A stretch of 64,000 nucleotides of DNA, taken from the NCBI GenBank assembly GCA_051861205.1, contig JBHYDC010000003.1:62001-126000 (forward strand). The letters are read 5' to 3'. Position numbers and translations under genes: made by a program. The notes under the pieces were generated by a model that did not search any database, was not told where the DNA came from, and saw only the letters and a list, made by a program, of their open reading frames with translations. The DNA is from JBHYDC01 sp051861205. Lineage in GTDB: Bacteria; Pseudomonadota; Alphaproteobacteria; Rhizobiales; Pleomorphomonadaceae. Of the stretch, positions 44,175 through 52,399 are shown in pieces; position 1 is the stretch's first letter, and every line of letters starts with the position of its first letter.

Positions 44175-45220
44175 GATCGTAGCTCCTCCCCTGCCCCGCA
44201 GCTTTCCCGGATGACGAGGGCGACGTCGCCGACATAGTCCTCGGCGCGGGCGTCGCCGTGAATCATGCGCAGCATCGCGTGGGCTGCGCGCTCGCCGAGC
44301 GAGCCGCTGTCGACGGCGACGGTGGTGAGCGGCGGCCGGGTGTGGCGGGCCTCGCGGACGTCGTCGAAGCCGATCAGGCCGAAATCGCGGCCGGCGGCAA
44401 GGCGGCGCCGGGAGAGGCCGTCGAGCACGCCGAAGGCGACCACGTCGTTGAAGCAAAGGGCTGCGGTGGCCGGTTCGGCGGCATCCAGCATCCGGTCCAC
44501 GGCAAGCAGACCGGTCTCGCGGTTGGGGGCGCCTTCGATGACGAGCGACCGTTCCGGCGCAAGGCCGGCAGCGTCGAGCGCGGCCCGGTAGCCGCCGCAG
44601 CGTTCGTTCTGAGCGATCATATCGCTGTAGCCACCGATGAAGGCGATGCGGCGGTGGCCGAGAGAGAGAAGATGCTCGGTGGCTCGGCGCGCGCCGCGCA
44701 GGTTATCCGGCACGATGGTCGGAACCTTGAGACCGGCGAGGCGGCGCATGGCGAGGATGACCGGCGTGCCGCCGCCGGCAAGGGCGGAAAGATCCGCCGC
44801 GCGGGTGCCTCTGGCCGGGCAGATGATGAGACCAGCGATATCATGCTCACGCATGGAGCGAAGCACGTCGGCCTGGCGTTTGGCATTCTCGGCGGTGTTG
44901 GCGATGAAGGGAATGAAGCCGGCAGCCTGGAACACCTGCTCCATGCCGACCGCGAGTTCGGCGAAAAACGGGTTGCCGAGGTCGTTGATGACCATGCCGA
45001 CGATATTAGTGCGACTACGGCGCAGGTTGGCGGCGCCGCGATTGTAGACGTAGCCGAGGCGGTCGATCGACTGAAGAACGCGCTCGCGGGTTTCGGCCTT
45101 CACCAGCGGGGAGGCCTGGAGGACGAGGGACACGGTGGACTTCGACACACCGGCGTCGCGGGCGATGTCGATCATCGTCACCCTCCCGGCGCTTTCGGTG
45201 TCGATGTCGGACGCATTCAT
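44171..45220 (-). CDS. LacI family transcriptional regulator (DUF993/Gfo unit)
   Basis: A 349-residue regulator: HTH and hinge at VTMIDIARDAGVSKSTVSLVL and RVLQSIDRLGYVYNRGAANLR, then a periplasmic-binding-like effector domain (VGMVINDLGNPFFAELAVGM, FNDVVAFGVLDGL, LIGFDDVREARHTRPPLT). It is divergent from DUF993 and first in the unit with Gfo/Idh/MocA, CoA transferase, enoyl-CoA hydratase and aldehyde dehydrogenase. Two TTGGAACGNTCCAR palindromes in the divergent gap are its likely operators, implying autoregulation and control of both directions. Confidence 0.92.
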   Translation of the reverse strand: MNASDIDTESAGRVTMIDIARDAGVSKSTVSLVLQASPLVKAETRERVLQSIDRLGYVYNRGAANLRRSRTNIVGMVINDLGNPFFAELAVGMEQVFQAAGFIPFIANTAENAKRQADVLRSMREHDIAGLIICPARGTRAADLSALAGGGTPVILAMRRLAGLKVPTIVPDNLRGARRATEHLLSLGHRRIAFIGGYSDMIAQNERCGGYRAALDAAGLAPERSLVIEGAPNRETGLLAVDRMLDAAEPATAALCFNDVVAFGVLDGLSRRRLAAGRDFGLIGFDDVREARHTRPPLTTVAVDSGSLGERAAHAMLRMIHGDARAEDYVGDVALVIRESCGAGEELRS

Positions 45221-45245
45221 CGCTTGTGTCTCTACCCCTAGAAAA

Positions 45246-45259
45246 TTGGAACGTTCCAG
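45246..45259. promoter_or_regulatory. LacI-type operator, lacI side
   Basis: TTGGAACGTTCCAG contains the perfect palindrome TGGAACGTTCCA, 26 bases upstream of the lacI start. Confidence 0.75.
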
Positions 45260-45340
45260 TTTGATAGCGCGGGTAACGTTCGGCGTCAAGCGCAGGCACG
45301 CCTGTTTTACAGCAGAGTAACGGGTGCGGGCTTGACATTT

Positions 45341-45354
45341 TTGGAACGATCCAA
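45341..45354. promoter_or_regulatory. LacI-type operator overlapping a TTGACA promoter box
   Basis: TTGGAACGATCCAA differs from the first site by one central base. It directly follows TTGACA (45332-45337), so bound repressor would cover the core promoter of the DUF993 gene. The two sites are 95 bases apart. Confidence 0.75.
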
Positions 45355-45385
45355 TTCCTTGAGGTCAAGAATGGGAGTCTTGTCC

Positions 45386-46555
45386 ATGGCCGTCACGATC
45401 CATCTTCCCACTTTGGGCGGTTCGCTGGAGCCGTTCACCCTGCCCGAACCCCGGCCGGTTGCGGCGATCGATCCGGGCTCGTTTCCGCGCATCGCTTATG
45501 CGGCCGCCCATATCGTGGCCGACCCGATGGCGACGGTGGATCCGTGGTCGGGCGGCGCGGTGGACTGGGATGCGACGATGGCGTTCCGGCGCCACTTGTG
45601 GTCGCTCGGCTTCCGCATCGCCGAAGCGATGGATACGGCCCAGCGCGGCATGGGATGCGATTGGGCGACGGCGCAAATGCTGATCCGGCGGTCGATCGCG
45701 GAGGCGAGGACCGTGCCGGGGGCGGATCTGGCCTGCGGGGCGGGAACGGATCACCTCGACATCGCCGCCGTGCGGACGGTCGACGAAGTGATCCGGGGCT
45801 ATGAGGAGCAGCTTTCCTTCATCGAAGGGCTGGGCGGGCGGGCCATCATGATGGCGAGCCGGGCACTGGCGCGGGTGGCGCGGGGGCCGGAGGATTACGA
45901 CCGGGTGTATGATCGGATCTTGTCGCAGGCCGCAAGACCGGTGGTGCTGCACTGGCTGGGACCGATGTTCGATCCGGCGCTTGGCGGCTATTGGGGATCG
46001 GACGCCTTCGAAAAGGCGTTGCCGGTGGTGCTCGGAATCATCGAGCGAAACCGGGCGAAGGTGGAGGGCATCAAGATCTCGCTCCTTGATGCCGCCTACG
46101 AGATCGAGCTGCGCCGCCGGTTGCCGGCGGGCGTGATGATGTTCACCGGCGACGATTTCAACTATCCCGATCTGATCGCCGGCGACGATCAGGGGCACAG
46201 CCATGCGCTTTTGGGGATCTTCGCGGCGATCGCGCCCGTTGCGTCCGAGGCGCTGATGCTGCTGGGGCAAGGCGACCGGGCGGGATACGACCGGCTGATG
46301 GCGCCGACGGTGCCGCTGTCGCGCCGGATCTTCGAGGCCCCGACACAATACTACAAGGCAGGCATCGTGTTTCTGGCATGGCTGAACGGCCACCAGAGCC
46401 ATTTCACCATGCTCGGAGGCGTGCAGTCCGCGCGCTCGATCCGCCATTTTTCGGACGTGTTCAGACTGGCGGGTAACGCCGGGCTGCTGGCGGACCCCGA
46501 TCTCGCGGTGAGCCGGATAAAAGGTCTACTTAAAATTTACGGGGTAACGCCCTGA
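45386..46555 (+). CDS. DUF993 family protein (dihydrodipicolinate-synthase-like TIM barrel)
   Basis: A 389-residue protein of the DUF993 family, predicted to have an aldolase-like barrel. Recognisable parts are the opening MAVTIHLPTLGGSLEPFTLP, MGCDWATAQMLIRRS, VVLHWLGPMFDPALGGYWG and KVEGIKISLLDAAYEIELRR. The lysine in GIKISLLD occupies the place where a Schiff-base lysine would be expected in this superfamily, but this is inference. GGGAG lies 8 bases before ATG 45386; ATG 45371 is an alternative. The promoter and operator lie directly upstream. Confidence 0.85.
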   Translation: MAVTIHLPTLGGSLEPFTLPEPRPVAAIDPGSFPRIAYAAAHIVADPMATVDPWSGGAVDWDATMAFRRHLWSLGFRIAEAMDTAQRGMGCDWATAQMLIRRSIAEARTVPGADLACGAGTDHLDIAAVRTVDEVIRGYEEQLSFIEGLGGRAIMMASRALARVARGPEDYDRVYDRILSQAARPVVLHWLGPMFDPALGGYWGSDAFEKALPVVLGIIERNRAKVEGIKISLLDAAYEIELRRRLPAGVMMFTGDDFNYPDLIAGDDQGHSHALLGIFAAIAPVASEALMLLGQGDRAGYDRLMAPTVPLSRRIFEAPTQYYKAGIVFLAWLNGHQSHFTMLGGVQSARSIRHFSDVFRLAGNAGLLADPDLAVSRIKGLLKIYGVTP

Positions 46556-46755
46556 AGGGGGTCTAGATTTTTGACAGTCAGGTTGCCAAAAGTTGCCGTA
46601 ACGTTGATTCAAGGCAGGCGTTCCGCAGAAAAATATATTGTTCGCTTAGTATATGATGTTTTCAAACAGCTATCCGGATTGTAAATTGCGGCCTTATCTA
46701 GACACGCGCCAGGGAGCGCTTGGCGCGCGAGATAGGCTTTATCCGGAGTATCGTC

Positions 46756-46995
46756 ATGCCTTTTTCGGGCGCCGAACTCTCACTTTTGGAATGGCTGGCC
46801 GCTGAGGAATGGGAGGCCATGCCCACGTTTTGCCCGGTGAGCGCACAGCTTGTCGATGCTGGACTTGCCGATCGCAAACCCGGCCAAGACGGGGGGGTGC
46901 TACTCAGCATCACGGCCAAAGGACGGGCCGTATTGCGTCAAGCACGAACCAGGCCCCTGGCAAGCACGGCCGACCCGATCGCGGCTTATTCCTGA
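46756..46995 (+). CDS. Small winged-helix-like protein of unknown function
   Basis: A 79-residue protein: MPFSGAELSLLEWLAAEEWE, then QLVDAGLADRKPGQDGGVLLSITAKGRAVLRQA, which has the helix-turn, wing and final helix pattern of MarR/PadR-type winged helices but is too short for a complete regulator. GGAG lies 8 bases upstream of the ATG. The preceding 200 bases are AT-rich and hold nothing I can name except a possible promoter. Family not recognised. Confidence 0.6.
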   Translation: MPFSGAELSLLEWLAAEEWEAMPTFCPVSAQLVDAGLADRKPGQDGGVLLSITAKGRAVLRQARTRPLASTADPIAAYS

Positions 46996-47002
46996 AGCCT
47001 TC

Positions 47003-47078
47003 CACGGCGAAGTTGGAAGACTTCGCTCGTGCGAGAACGCTTCTGCGTCTTTCCGGCCCGGCGATCCCGTCAGGTCGC
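47003..47078. repeat. Dispersed repeat, copy B (two blocks)
   Basis: Block 1 (47003-47046) starts CACGGCGAAGTTGGAAGACT and ends GCGAGAACGCTTCTGC. Block 2 (47053-47078) starts CCGGCCCGGCGATCCCGTCA. Both match the repeat near 36696-36792 in the same order, with a shorter gap (6 against 26 bases). Contains the stem GCGAAGT/ACTTCGC. Confidence 0.6.
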
Positions 47079-47117
47079 AAAATGGGTGCGCGCGCTTGCA
47101 TAAGCGGTCAAGGCTGA

Positions 47118-47585
47118 TCACCGTGACTGCGCTTCACCCTTATGGGAACGCAGGCGCTTGGTGAAACGCATTTTGGGCTGCCCGATGCCGCCTTCGCGCT
47201 CGTAAAAGCGGATCGCGTCCAAATTCCAGGCTGGCGTTTGCCACTCCATCCGCTCCGCCCAGACCTCCGCGGCGAAAAGCTTTGCCCGTTCGAAGAGTTG
47301 CTTTCCAATCCCCTGTCCGCGTGCGCTTTCGGCAACGAACAGGCAGTCGAGATGAGCAAACGAAGAGGCGCTCCAGAGCGCGTAGTCGAAAGTGACGGCG
47401 GCATAGCCGATCAGGGCAGTTTCATCCTCGGCCACGATAAGATGTGTGGGGGGCTTTTGATGAGCAAGAAGGGCGGCGAGATCGGCTTGTGTCACGCGCG
47501 CGGCCGCCTTCTCGAACGCCGCATGGCGCTGGATCAAATCCAGTAACTGTGCGGCATCCTTGAGAAAGGCTGTTCTGATTTGCAT
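47118..47585 (-). CDS. GNAT family N-acetyltransferase
   Basis: A 155-residue acyltransferase. The acetyl-CoA pyrophosphate-binding motif is visible as VAESARGQGIGKQLFERA, preceded by LDCLFV and followed by WQTPAWNLDAIRFYEREGG. ATG 47585 begins MQIRTAFLKDAAQLLDLIQ, as expected for the fold. It follows the rhodanese gene by two bases, so the two form one unit. The acceptor substrate is unknown. Confidence 0.87.
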   Translation of the reverse strand: MQIRTAFLKDAAQLLDLIQRHAAFEKAAARVTQADLAALLAHQKPPTHLIVAEDETALIGYAAVTFDYALWSASSFAHLDCLFVAESARGQGIGKQLFERAKLFAAEVWAERMEWQTPAWNLDAIRFYEREGGIGQPKMRFTKRLRSHKGEAQSR

Positions 47586-47587
47586 CG

Positions 47588-47989
47588 TCACGCAATCTCG
47601 ACCACGGCAAGCTCGAAGCCTTCGTCGAGCCATCCGGTGATGCCGCCGGCCATGATCTTGACGGGACGCCCCAAGTCAGCAAGCCGCAAAGCGCCGCGTG
47701 CCGCGCCGTTACAGTGAGGACCGGCACAATAGGTCACGAATACCGTTTCGTCGGACCATGTGGCCATTTTCGAGCGGACGATCTTACCATGCGGAAGATT
47801 GACGGCGCCGGGTACATGGCCCTTGGCAAACATCGCAGGGCTGCGCACGTCGAGAAGCACGAAGTCAGCGCCTTTACCGAGCGCCTCATGAACGTCCCAG
47901 CAATCGGTTTGGAAGGTGAATTCAGCAGCAAAATGGTCACGGGCACGGTCGCTTGGAGCGGGCGGGGCGGCGGTCACGGATGTGGTCAT
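47588..47989 (-). CDS. Rhodanese-domain sulfurtransferase
   Basis: A 133-residue single-domain rhodanese. The active-site Cys is in VTYCAGPHCNGAARGA; the structural motifs FVLLDVRSPAMFAKGHVPGAVNLPHGK and VKIMAGGITGWLDEGFEL are intact. It could carry persulfide sulfur in the cytoplasm. It is divergent from ftrA, a pairing often seen in Proteobacteria, with 82 bases between the starts; FtrA is the likely regulator. Confidence 0.9.
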   Translation of the reverse strand: MTTSVTAAPPAPSDRARDHFAAEFTFQTDCWDVHEALGKGADFVLLDVRSPAMFAKGHVPGAVNLPHGKIVRSKMATWSDETVFVTYCAGPHCNGAARGALRLADLGRPVKIMAGGITGWLDEGFELAVVEIA

Positions 47990-48024
47990 GTCAGTCTCCT
48001 TGTTCGCGCGCTCTTTTTACGATT

Positions 48025-48049
48025 TGGCGCCGTGCTTGCAATTGGCGCG
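48025..48049. promoter_or_regulatory. Direct repeats TTGGCGC in the ftrA-rhodanese gap
   Basis: TTGGCGC at 48025-48031 and again at 48043-48049, 18 bases start to start. Such spacing on one helix face suits an AraC-type activator, so this is a candidate FtrA site. Confidence 0.4.
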
Positions 48050-48071
48050 GATGACAATATACGTAAAGATC

Positions 48072-49061
48072 ATGCCAAACTTGACCGGACCCCTTGTTGT
48101 CGCGCTGCTCTATGACGGGCTGTGTACCTTTGAATTCGGCATCGTGGCCGAAATCTTTGGACTATCCCGACCTGAAATGGGATCGGGATGGTATCGTTTC
48201 GCCAGTTGCGCGGTCGATGAGGGGCCGTTGCGTGCTCATGGCGGGTTCGTCATCGTGGCGGACAATGGCCCCGAGGTGCTTGAACAGGCCGACATGATCG
48301 TCGTGCCCGGCTGGAAGGGCGCCGATGTTCCCGTTCCCGAAGCCCTCTGCCAGAAACTCCGTGCCGCACACGCGCGCGGGGCCCGCTTGGCTTCAGTCTG
48401 CTCGGGCGCCTTTGTTCTGGCCGCGACGGGCCTGCTTTCGGGCGGTGTGGCAACAACGCACTGGCGCTATGCCGACAAGCTGCGCGGCAAGTATCCGGAC
48501 GTCGAGGTTGACGACACCTCGCTCTACCGCGCTCATGACCGGATATACACGTCTGCGGGAAGCGCGGCGGGTATCGACCTTCTGATCGAGATGGTCAGGC
48601 AGGATTTCGGCGCGAGTACCGCGAACTCGGTCGCGAGACGTTTGGTGATGCCGGCGCATCGAACGGGAGGGCAGGCGCAGTTTCTGGATCGCCCGGTTCC
48701 CGCGCGCGAGGGCCTGGAAATCGCTCCGCTTCTGGACAGGATTCGGGCCGATCTGGCGACCAACTGGACCTTGCGGCGAATGGCGGACGAAAGCCGCATG
48801 AGCGTGCGCACATTTCTACGCCGGTTTTCCGAAGCAACGGGACAGACCCCTGGGGATTGGATCGCGGCCGAGCGCATCAGCGAGGCGAAGCGTCTCTTGT
48901 GTCAGAGCAATGCGGGCATGGAGGCGGTAGCCATGGCCGTGGGATTTGGAAGCGCCCATACGCTTCGGCACCACTTTCGGACCAAAATCGGCATCAGTCC
49001 GGCTGACTACCGCGCCCGTTTCATGGCCGAGATGCCCGGCCAAACGCTGACACCGGCTTAA
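48072..49061 (+). CDS. ftrA: AraC-family transcriptional regulator FtrA (DJ-1/PfpI domain + HTH)
   Basis: A 329-residue regulator. The N-terminal glutamine-amidotransferase-like (DJ-1/PfpI) domain (about 8-190) has the nucleophile-elbow Cys in LASVCSGAFVLAATGLL. The C-terminal AraC HTH pair (about 225-320) shows RRMADESRMSVRTFLRRFSEATGQTPGDWI and AVAMAVGFGSAHTLRHHFRTKIGISPADYR. This architecture and start (PLVVALLYDGLCTFEFGI) are those of FtrA. It is divergent from the rhodanese gene. Effector unknown; the ribosome binding site is weak. Confidence 0.92.
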   Translation: MPNLTGPLVVALLYDGLCTFEFGIVAEIFGLSRPEMGSGWYRFASCAVDEGPLRAHGGFVIVADNGPEVLEQADMIVVPGWKGADVPVPEALCQKLRAAHARGARLASVCSGAFVLAATGLLSGGVATTHWRYADKLRGKYPDVEVDDTSLYRAHDRIYTSAGSAAGIDLLIEMVRQDFGASTANSVARRLVMPAHRTGGQAQFLDRPVPAREGLEIAPLLDRIRADLATNWTLRRMADESRMSVRTFLRRFSEATGQTPGDWIAAERISEAKRLLCQSNAGMEAVAMAVGFGSAHTLRHHFRTKIGISPADYRARFMAEMPGQTLTPA

Positions 49062-49192
49062 GGTAGAATTTCGCCTGAACGTCCTGTGACGGGCCGGACC
49101 GGGCGCGCGGTGTATGGATGCGGGCTCGTGTTCGCCGCCTTGCCATTCCCGCCGTCCCCCGCCATCACTCGTGCCAGCATGGGGAGAGGATC

Positions 49193-50062
49193 ATGACGGT
49201 TTCGCGGATTGCGTTTCTGGGGACGGGGTTGATGGGGTCGCGGCAGGTGGCGCGGCTCCTGAGGGCGGGGTTCGCGGTGACGGTTTGGAACCGCTCGCCG
49301 GAAAAGCTGGTGCCGCTGGTGGCGCTGGACGCGGTTGCGGCCCCTTCTCCGGACTCGGCGGTGCGGGAGGCGGAGGTGGTGATCACCATGCTTTCGGGCG
49401 GGGCGACGGTGGCCGACGTGCTGTTTGGCAGCGGCGCGGCTGACGCGATGGCGCCGGGGGCGATCGTGGCCGATATGTCGTCGATCGCACCGGCGGAAGC
49501 ACGTGAGCATGCCGCGCGGCTGGCGGAGCGGGGGATCCGGCATCTGGACGCGCCGGTTTCGGGCGGAACGCGGGGCGCGGAAGACGGCACGCTCGCAATC
49601 ATGGCGGGCGGCGAGGCGGCGGTGTTCGAGGCGGTGCGCCCGGTGTTCGAGGCGATGGGGCGGCCGACGCTGGTGGGGCCGTCCGGATCCGGCCAAGTGG
49701 CCAAGCTTGCCAATCAGATGATCGTGGCCGTCACAATCGGCGCGGTGGCCGAGGCGCTGGTTCTGGCCGAGCGGGCGGGCGCCAATCCGGCCGCGGTGCG
49801 CGACGCGCTGCGCGGCGGGTTCGCGGAAAGCCGTATCCTGGATTTGCACGGCGCGCGCATGGTCGCGCGCGATTTCGTGCCGGGTGGCAAGACCTCCATG
49901 CAGATCAAGGATCTGGAGAACGCTACGGCGACGGCGGATCAGGCCGGGGCGCCCTCGCCCTTCTCGCAGCTTGCGCTGGATCTCTTTCGCCGGACGATCG
50001 CCGATCACGGCGACGTGGATCACGCCGGCCTGTGGCTGACGCTGCATGGCCCGCAGGTGTGA
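49193..50062 (+). CDS. NAD(P)-dependent 3-hydroxyisobutyrate-dehydrogenase-family oxidoreductase
   Basis: A 289-residue beta-hydroxyacid dehydrogenase. N-terminal Rossmann motif IAFLGTGLMGSRQVARLL, substrate loop DAPVSGGTRGAEDGTLAIMAGG, and the catalytic Lys in GSGQVAKLANQMIV. Candidate substrates include 3-hydroxyisobutyrate and tartronate semialdehyde. ATG 49193 has GGGGAGAGGA upstream. It appears to be a single gene; the next plus-strand gene starts 108 bases later. Confidence 0.88.
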   Translation: MTVSRIAFLGTGLMGSRQVARLLRAGFAVTVWNRSPEKLVPLVALDAVAAPSPDSAVREAEVVITMLSGGATVADVLFGSGAADAMAPGAIVADMSSIAPAEAREHAARLAERGIRHLDAPVSGGTRGAEDGTLAIMAGGEAAVFEAVRPVFEAMGRPTLVGPSGSGQVAKLANQMIVAVTIGAVAEALVLAERAGANPAAVRDALRGGFAESRILDLHGARMVARDFVPGGKTSMQIKDLENATATADQAGAPSPFSQLALDLFRRTIADHGDVDHAGLWLTLHGPQV

Positions 50063-50170
50063 CGCAGCAAGGCCCGCATGGAAATTACAACGGCAAAGTA
50101 ACCACTCGTTAACCATCTCGCCCCTAACGTTGAAAAGGATTTGTTAACCAATTCGGGGCGGTAACGAGAC

Positions 50171-52399
50171 ATGCAGGAGGGCGGCCCTGACGGCGAATCC
50201 GGAGACGGAGCCGCCGTGGTCGATACTGCGCTGTCGGCGCTGGCGGTGATCGCCGAGCGCCAGGGCGTAGCATTGACGGCCGCGCGGCTGGCGATCCGCC
50301 ATGGGGTCACGGAAAAGCCGTCGCTCGATAAGCTCGTGGCCGTTGCCGAGGCGGAAGGGTTCAGGGCGCGTTGGTCGCGGCTCACCTTTGAGCATTTGAA
50401 GACCCTGGACGATGCCTATCCCGTGATATTGCGCCTCAAGGACGGGGCCTGCGTGATCGCGGAACGCGCGGTGCGGCAGGGCAACGTCGAGGCGATCATG
50501 GTGCGGGACCCTCTGGCGCCGAGCGCGCCGCAGGTACCAATCGACGCGATCCGCCTTGCCGCCGCCTGGACCGGCGAGACGGTGTTCCTGCGCCGCCGGC
50601 ATGACGCGGCGAGCGACGATCAACCCTTCGGCTTCCGCTGGATGGCGGGCATGGTGATTAAGGAGCGCAAGCTGTTTCGCGATGTCGGCATCGCGGCGCT
50701 CGTGCTCTCCGTACTCGCGCTGGTGCCGCCGCTGCTCTACATGGTGGTGATCGACAAGGTGCTTGTGCATCAGCGCGTGGAAACGCTGATCGTGACCTTC
50801 GCCGTGATCGCGGTGATCCTGGCCTTCGAGACGGCGCTCGGTGCGATCCGGCGGGCTATGGTGGCGGTGGCGACGGCGCGCATCGACGCGCGCGTTCAAG
50901 TTGCCATGTTCGACCGTATGATCGGGCTGCCGATCGATTTCTTCGACCGCACCGCGACGGGCATCATCGCCTATAAGCTGGCCGAAGTGCGCCGCATCCG
51001 GACTTTTCTGACCGGGCAGCTATTCTCGACGCTGCTGGATGCGACGACGCTGATCGTGCTGATCCCGGCGATGTTCCTTCTGAACTCCATTCTCGCCAGC
51101 TTCGTGCTGACGGTGGCCGCGATCATGGCGTTGGTGGTGACGCTCTATATCAAGCCGATGGCGGCGGCCTATACCCGCGTGATGACGGCCGAGCACAAGA
51201 AAAACTCCTACCTCATCGAGATCATCACCGGCATGCGCACGGTGAAATCGCTGGCGCTGGAGGCCCGCAAGCGGCGCGAATGGGACGTGCGTGTGGCAAC
51301 CTCCGTGCGCGAGGCGACGGCGGTGCAAATGCTGTCCAACGTGCCGCAGACGATCCTGCAACCGCTGGAAAAGCTGATCTATGCCGGATCGCTCGGGCTT
51401 GGCGGATGGCTGGCGATCCAGGACGAAAAAGCGATCTTCGCGGGCACCTTGGTGGCCTTCACCATGATCGCGACGCGCGCAACGCAGCCGATCGTGCAGA
51501 TCGCGGCCCTGATGCAGCAGGTTCAGGAGATTCGCGGGGCGGTGACGCAGGTGGCCTCGGTGGTGAACGTGGCGCCGGAGCCGCGCCGGGTGGGCGGCGC
51601 ACGGCCCGAGATGAACCAGGGCATCACCTTTTCCGACGTGCGCTTCTTCTACCCCGATAGCCGCACCCCGGCGCTCGACGGCGTGAGCTTCACGATCGAG
51701 CCGGGCACGATCGTGGGTGTGATGGGGCGATCCGGGTCGGGCAAGACGACGCTGACGCGGCTCTTGCAAGGCTTGCACCAGGGCTATGAAGGGCTGATCA
51801 AGCTGGACGGCGTGGAACTGCGCGAGATTGATCTCGACCATCTGCGCTCGCGCATGGGCGTCGTGTTGCAGGACAGCTTCCTGTTCCAGGGTACCATCCG
51901 CGAGAACATCCTGGTCGCCGCGCCCGAAGCAGGCGTGACGGGAATGATCGAAGCGTCGCGCATGGCGGGCGCCGAAGAATTCATCGAACGGCTGCCGAAA
52001 AGCTACGACACGATGATCGAAGAGCACGCCTCGAACCTGTCGGGCGGTCAGCGCCAGCGGATCGCGATCGCGCGATCGCTGGTGACGCAGCCGCCGCTGC
52101 TTGTCTTCGACGAGGCGACGAGCGCGCTGGATCCCGATTCAGAGGCGATCATCAATGCCAACCTGCGCCAGATGGCGGCAGGGCGGACGGTGATCGTGAT
52201 TTCGCACCGCCTCGCCTCGCTGGCCGATTGCGACCAGATCCTGGTGATGGAGCGCGGCAAGCTCATCGACACCGGACGCCACGAGGACCTGCTGCAACGA
52301 TCAGACGTCTATGCCCATCTCTGGTTCCAGCAGAACCGCCACATTGCCCAAAAGGACCGTCATGACGGCACGAAGCCAGACGCTGTCCGCCACGGATGA
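50171..52399 (+). CDS. Type I secretion ABC exporter (HlyB/PrtD-like) with degenerate C39 domain
   Basis: A 742-residue exporter. The N-terminal 135 residues form a C39-peptidase-like domain without the catalytic Cys (DTALSALAVIAERQGV where QxxCG would be), like the HlyB substrate-docking domain. The membrane domain (about 170-440) follows, with RMIGLPIDFFDRTATGII. The ATPase has Walker A GRSGSGKTTLTRLL, signature LSGGQRQRIAIARSL and Walker B LLVFDEATSALD. It exports an unfolded protein, typically RTX-type, together with the HlyD-like adaptor, whose start overlaps it by 38 bases. No RTX substrate gene is visible in the window. Confidence 0.93.
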   Translation: MQEGGPDGESGDGAAVVDTALSALAVIAERQGVALTAARLAIRHGVTEKPSLDKLVAVAEAEGFRARWSRLTFEHLKTLDDAYPVILRLKDGACVIAERAVRQGNVEAIMVRDPLAPSAPQVPIDAIRLAAAWTGETVFLRRRHDAASDDQPFGFRWMAGMVIKERKLFRDVGIAALVLSVLALVPPLLYMVVIDKVLVHQRVETLIVTFAVIAVILAFETALGAIRRAMVAVATARIDARVQVAMFDRMIGLPIDFFDRTATGIIAYKLAEVRRIRTFLTGQLFSTLLDATTLIVLIPAMFLLNSILASFVLTVAAIMALVVTLYIKPMAAAYTRVMTAEHKKNSYLIEIITGMRTVKSLALEARKRREWDVRVATSVREATAVQMLSNVPQTILQPLEKLIYAGSLGLGGWLAIQDEKAIFAGTLVAFTMIATRATQPIVQIAALMQQVQEIRGAVTQVASVVNVAPEPRRVGGARPEMNQGITFSDVRFFYPDSRTPALDGVSFTIEPGTIVGVMGRSGSGKTTLTRLLQGLHQGYEGLIKLDGVELREIDLDHLRSRMGVVLQDSFLFQGTIRENILVAAPEAGVTGMIEASRMAGAEEFIERLPKSYDTMIEEHASNLSGGQRQRIAIARSLVTQPPLLVFDEATSALDPDSEAIINANLRQMAAGRTVIVISHRLASLADCDQILVMERGKLIDTGRHEDLLQRSDVYAHLWFQQNRHIAQKDRHDGTKPDAVRHG

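Noticed and set aside
42372..44237. A 621-codon plus-strand frame opposite the CoA transferase and Gfo genes
   Set aside because: Glycine/aspartate-rich shadow; the minus-strand genes have clear active-site motifs.
46900..47121. Small minus-strand frames around the dispersed repeat
   Set aside because: They cross the repeat and the winged-helix-like gene in the wrong frame and have no coding character.
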